The translations under genes and the position numbers were made by a program. Under the pieces are notes generated by a model. The model was given only the letters and a program-made list of their open reading frames with translations. It was not told the DNA's origin and searched no databases. 5,622 nt of DNA from NCBI GenBank assembly GCA_937926025.1, contig CALANQ010000458.1, positions 1 through 5,622 on the forward strand. The letters are read 5' to 3'. Source of the stretch: an uncultured Acidimicrobiales bacterium (lineage in GTDB: Bacteria; Actinomycetota; Acidimicrobiia; Acidimicrobiales; Iamiaceae). Below, piece after piece: positions 3,221-5,622 of the stretch (position 1 is its first letter; each line of letters opens with the position of its first letter).

Positions 3221-5622
3221 CACCGTGCCCGTTCCGCCTGGCCGTCACCGGCCGCCTTCGACCCCGGCTGGATGCCCCCGCCGCCCGTCGCGCCCCCGGG
3301 ACCGCCTCGGCCCGATCTGCCCTCGCCGCCCGATCCGGGGTGGGAGCAGGCGGTCCCGCCGCCGCTTCCCGGGTGGGTCCCGCCGCCCGTCGCGCCCACC
3401 CGCTGGCCCGCTGATCCGGCGCCGTGGGCCGTCGGTGGCGAGGGGCCCGGTGCCCCCGGTGACCCTGGTGCCGGGTCCGGTGGCAGCTCCGAGCGGCCGG
3501 AGGGCTCCCGTCCGTCGGTGGGGCTGCAGAACCTGCTCCTCGGGCTGGGCACCGCTCTGGTGGCCATCGCCGTGGTGGTGTTCACCGCGGTCAACTGGAG
3601 CCAGCTCGACGCCAGCGCCCAGGGGCTGATCCTCGTGGCGCTCACCGCTGCGGCCGGCGCGGGCTCCCAGGTGGCGGCTCGGCGCCGCATGCCGGCCACC
3701 GCCGAGGCGGTCGGGGCCGTGTCCGTCCTCTTGGCCCTCGCGGACGTCCACGCCTTCCGGGTCGGCCTGGCGCCGGCGGCTGACGGGCGCCTCTTCTGGG
3801 CCGGCGGCCTGGTGCTGGTGTCGGCGCTGGCCGCCGTGCTGGGCCGGGCGGGCTCGATCCGTTCGCCCCAGATCGCCGCCGGCCTCCTCGCCCAGGTTCC
3901 GCTGCTGTGCGTGCTGGCCTGGTCCGACGCCACCGCGTGGGACGTGCAGCTGGCGCTGGTCGCCCAGGCGTTCGTGGTGCTGGCGGTGGGTGACCTCGTC
4001 GAGGTCCCCCGCTGGGCGCGGTGGCTGGCATCGGGTTGGGCGCTCGCCGTGGTGTCCCTGATGACGGTGGCGGTGACCCTGGACTCGCTCCTCGCCGACG
4101 TCTTCACCGACGGCCCCGTCGACCCGCACCGCCCGGCCACCGGCGGGTGCCTCGCCGCCGCTGCCGCGCTGGCGCTGTTCGTCGCCTGGCGCCGTGCGGA
4201 GACCGACGTCGTCCGCGTGCCGGCGCTGGGCGCCGGCACGCTGCTGGGTCTCGCCGCGGTCGCCTTCGCTGTGGTCGACGCCCTGGGCTGGGACACCACG
4301 GTCGGGGTGGTGGCCCTGACCGCCGCCGCGGTGGGGTTCGCCGCACGGCGCCTCCCCCGGGCGTGGGGCGATGCGCCCAGCCTGGCCGCCGCCCTGGTGG
4401 GCGGCGCGGCGGTCCTCCCGCTGCTGGGCGCGACGGCGTCGGTGCTGGTGGCCGCCTCCCGGGTGTCGGCGCAGGCCTGGGAGCGGTCGGGCGCCACGGT
4501 GGCCGCCCACCTGCAGCCGGCTGAGGCCCAGGCCTACGGGTCGCTGGGCCTGGCGCTGCAGCTCGCCGCCCTGGCGGTCGGCGCGGCGGCGTTCGTGCGA
4601 CGGGGCTCGGGCCGGGTCGCAGCCACCGCGCTCGCCGTGCTGGGGCTGGCGGCCCTGGCGGTGAGCCCGCTGCTCGCCCCGCTCACGATCACCGAGACCG
4701 TGCTCCTGGCTCTGGTGGCGGTGGTGGCCGGGACCGCATTGGCGGTGGTCGCCGGCACCCGTCACCCCCTGTTCGCCCCGGCGCTGGCTTTCGGTGCGGG
4801 TGCCGCGGCCTGGGCAGCCCCGTGGGCGCTGGCCACCCCGGGGCTCACCTTCGCCGTCCTCGGCACCTCGATCTGCGCTGCGCTCGCGGTGGCGATCGTC
4901 GCCCGGCGGGATCAGGCGGCCGAGATCGGGGCCGTCGCCGTCGGCTGGGTGGTGGCGGCCACGCCGCTGCTCGTCGGCCTGGTGGCCTGGGACGGAGGAG
5001 CGGGCGACGGGACGGCGTGGGGGATCGCCACCGCCGTGGCGGCGGTGCTCGGTGTCGTCGGCTCCCTCCTGCTGGATCCCACAGGCAGCGGTTCGCCCTC
5101 CGCGGTCACCATGCGGGAGGGCGTCGAGCTGACCGCGCTGGTCGCCTTCGCCGTCGCCCAGGTCGGCACCCTCGCCGTGGGTGATCCCGGAGGCGTGTCG
5201 CTGGGGCTGGCGGCCGGTGCGATCGGCTTCGGTCTCCACGCCGCCCGGCCCCAGCGCGCCGGCTGGGCGGCGGCCGCCGCCGTCGAGCTCCTCGCCTTCA
5301 CCTGGCTGCGGCTGGACCAGGCGGAGGTCTCGCTGGTGGAGGCCTACACGCTGCCCCTGGCGGCGGTCCTGCTCGCCGTCGGGCTGGTGGTGGACCGGCG
5401 CCAGCGGCAGGCGGGGTCCGCGCCGTCCTCGTGGGTCACCTTCGGGCCGGCGCTGGTGGTGGCTCTGGCTCCCACCACCTGGCTGGCCTTCGCCGACCCC
5501 GGGTCCGTCCGGCCCCTCAGCGGCCTCGTGGCCGGTGCCGTGGTGCTGGTGATCGGGGTGGCGGCCGGCAAGCGGGCGTTCGTCGATGTCGGCACGGCGG
5601 TGGTGGTCGCCTTGGGTCTGCG
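3212..5622 (+). CDS. Large polytopic membrane protein, SCO7613 C-terminal-domain-like (3'-truncated)
   Basis: One frame stays open from the ATG at 3212 to the window end (803 complete codons, no stop), so the C-terminus is missing. Residues 1-103 form a proline/glycine/tryptophan-rich, probably cytoplasmic tail with PGW and PPPVAP repeats. From about residue 105 onward the protein is a succession of Ala/Leu/Val-rich helices of about 20 residues, split by short Arg-rich turns such as ARRRMP and ARRLPR. I count roughly twenty or more membrane segments. The first unit, LQNLLLGLGTALVAIAVVVF followed by TAVNWSQLD, resembles the start of the membrane region of proteins annotated 'SCO7613 C-terminal domain-containing', found in many actinobacteria. 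No catalytic motif, transporter signature or ATP-binding site is seen, and the function is unknown. Codon third positions are almost all G/C. It is separated from the MaoC gene by hairpins and is probably its own unit. Confidence 0.82.
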   Translation, partial: MTDHRARSAWPSPAAFDPGWMPPPPVAPPGPPRPDLPSPPDPGWEQAVPPPLPGWVPPPVAPTRWPADPAPWAVGGEGPGAPGDPGAGSGGSSERPEGSRPSVGLQNLLLGLGTALVAIAVVVFTAVNWSQLDASAQGLILVALTAAAGAGSQVAARRRMPATAEAVGAVSVLLALADVHAFRVGLAPAADGRLFWAGGLVLVSALAAVLGRAGSIRSPQIAAGLLAQVPLLCVLAWSDATAWDVQLALVAQAFVVLAVGDLVEVPRWARWLASGWALAVVSLMTVAVTLDSLLADVFTDGPVDPHRPATGGCLAAAAALALFVAWRRAETDVVRVPALGAGTLLGLAAVAFAVVDALGWDTTVGVVALTAAAVGFAARRLPRAWGDAPSLAAALVGGAAVLPLLGATASVLVAASRVSAQAWERSGATVAAHLQPAEAQAYGSLGLALQLAALAVGAAAFVRRGSGRVAATALAVLGLAALAVSPLLAPLTITETVLLALVAVVAGTALAVVAGTRHPLFAPALAFGAGAAAWAAPWALATPGLTFAVLGTSICAALAVAIVARRDQAAEIGAVAVGWVVAATPLLVGLVAWDGGAGDGTAWGIATAVAAVLGVVGSLLLDPTGSGSPSAVTMREGVELTALVAFAVAQVGTLAVGDPGGVSLGLAAGAIGFGLHAARPQRAGWAAAAAVELLAFTWLRLDQAEVSLVEAYTLPLAAVLLAVGLVVDRRQRQAGSAPSSWVTFGPALVVALAPTTWLAFADPGSVRPLSGLVAGAVVLVIGVAAGKRAFVDVGTAVVVALGL
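3278..3397 (+). repeat. In-frame 18-base direct repeat in the proline-rich tail
   Basis: CCGCCGCCCGTCGCGCCC occurs identically at 3278-3295 and 3380-3397, 102 bases (34 codons) apart and in frame. Both copies encode PPPVAP, each preceded by a PGW unit (residues 18-20 and 53-55). A further DPGW lies at 41-44. This suggests internal duplication of a short Pro-Trp module. Confidence 0.6.

Noticed and set aside
3220..4497. A 425-codon open frame on the - strand
   Set aside because: The product is rich in Ala/Ser/Thr/Arg with no fold or motif, and it overlaps the same + strand gene. Judged a composition shadow.
3245..5239. A 664-codon open frame on the - strand
   Set aside because: It lies antisense to the membrane-protein frame. 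Its product is a Gly/Arg/His/Gln-rich string without domains, as expected when a GC-rich gene is read backwards. The + frame shows wobble bias and membrane helices.

Overview
This window is very GC-rich, with almost every third codon position G or C. It looks like part of the chromosome of a high-GC actinomycete. Gene content and protein similarity to remembered Mycobacterium tuberculosis sequences point the same way. An environmental actinobacterial lineage such as Acidimicrobiia is possible, but the sequence alone does not fix the genus. Five protein genes can be supported, all on the + strand. No tRNA, rRNA, CRISPR array or insertion sequence was seen, and no gene-free stretch exceeds 300 bases.

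Layout: (1) 1-465 is the 3' part of a GNAT acetyltransferase gene resembling N-acetylglutamate synthase. (2) 466-495 is a short gap with a perfect inverted repeat placed over a possible promoter. (3) 496-1695 and 1696-2478 form a two-gene operon with no intergenic bases. It encodes an acyl-CoA dehydrogenase very like IpdE1 (FadE30, Rv3560c) and a short-chain dehydrogenase very like IpdF (Rv3559c). (4) 2479-2568 is a 90-base spacer with a stem-loop. (5) 2569-3045 encodes a MaoC/HtdZ-type (R)-specific enoyl-CoA hydratase. (6) 3046-3211 is a 166-base spacer with two strong hairpins. (7) From 3212 to the window end runs an uninterrupted frame of 803 codons. It encodes a polytopic membrane protein with a proline-rich N-terminal tail and resembles the actinobacterial 'SCO7613 C-terminal domain' membrane proteins. 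This gene is open at its 3' end, and long antisense frames over it are composition artefacts.

Biology: IpdE1 and IpdF belong to the pathway that degrades steroid rings C and D (the HIP/methylhexahydroindanedione-propionate branch). Their adjacency and order match the mycobacterial pair, so this organism probably degrades steroids. The IpdE1 partner subunit IpdE2, the CoA ligase FadD3, EchA20 and IpdAB are not in this window and should lie elsewhere. The MaoC hydratase could take part in the same acyl-CoA metabolism, but that is inferred only from position. The acetyltransferase and the membrane protein show no evident link to steroid catabolism.

No clearly new system is visible. The parts most worth checking are the palindrome at the ipdE1F promoter, which differs from the usual KstR2 operator, a second palindrome straddling the membrane-protein start codon, the tandem hairpins before it, and the large membrane protein of unknown function.
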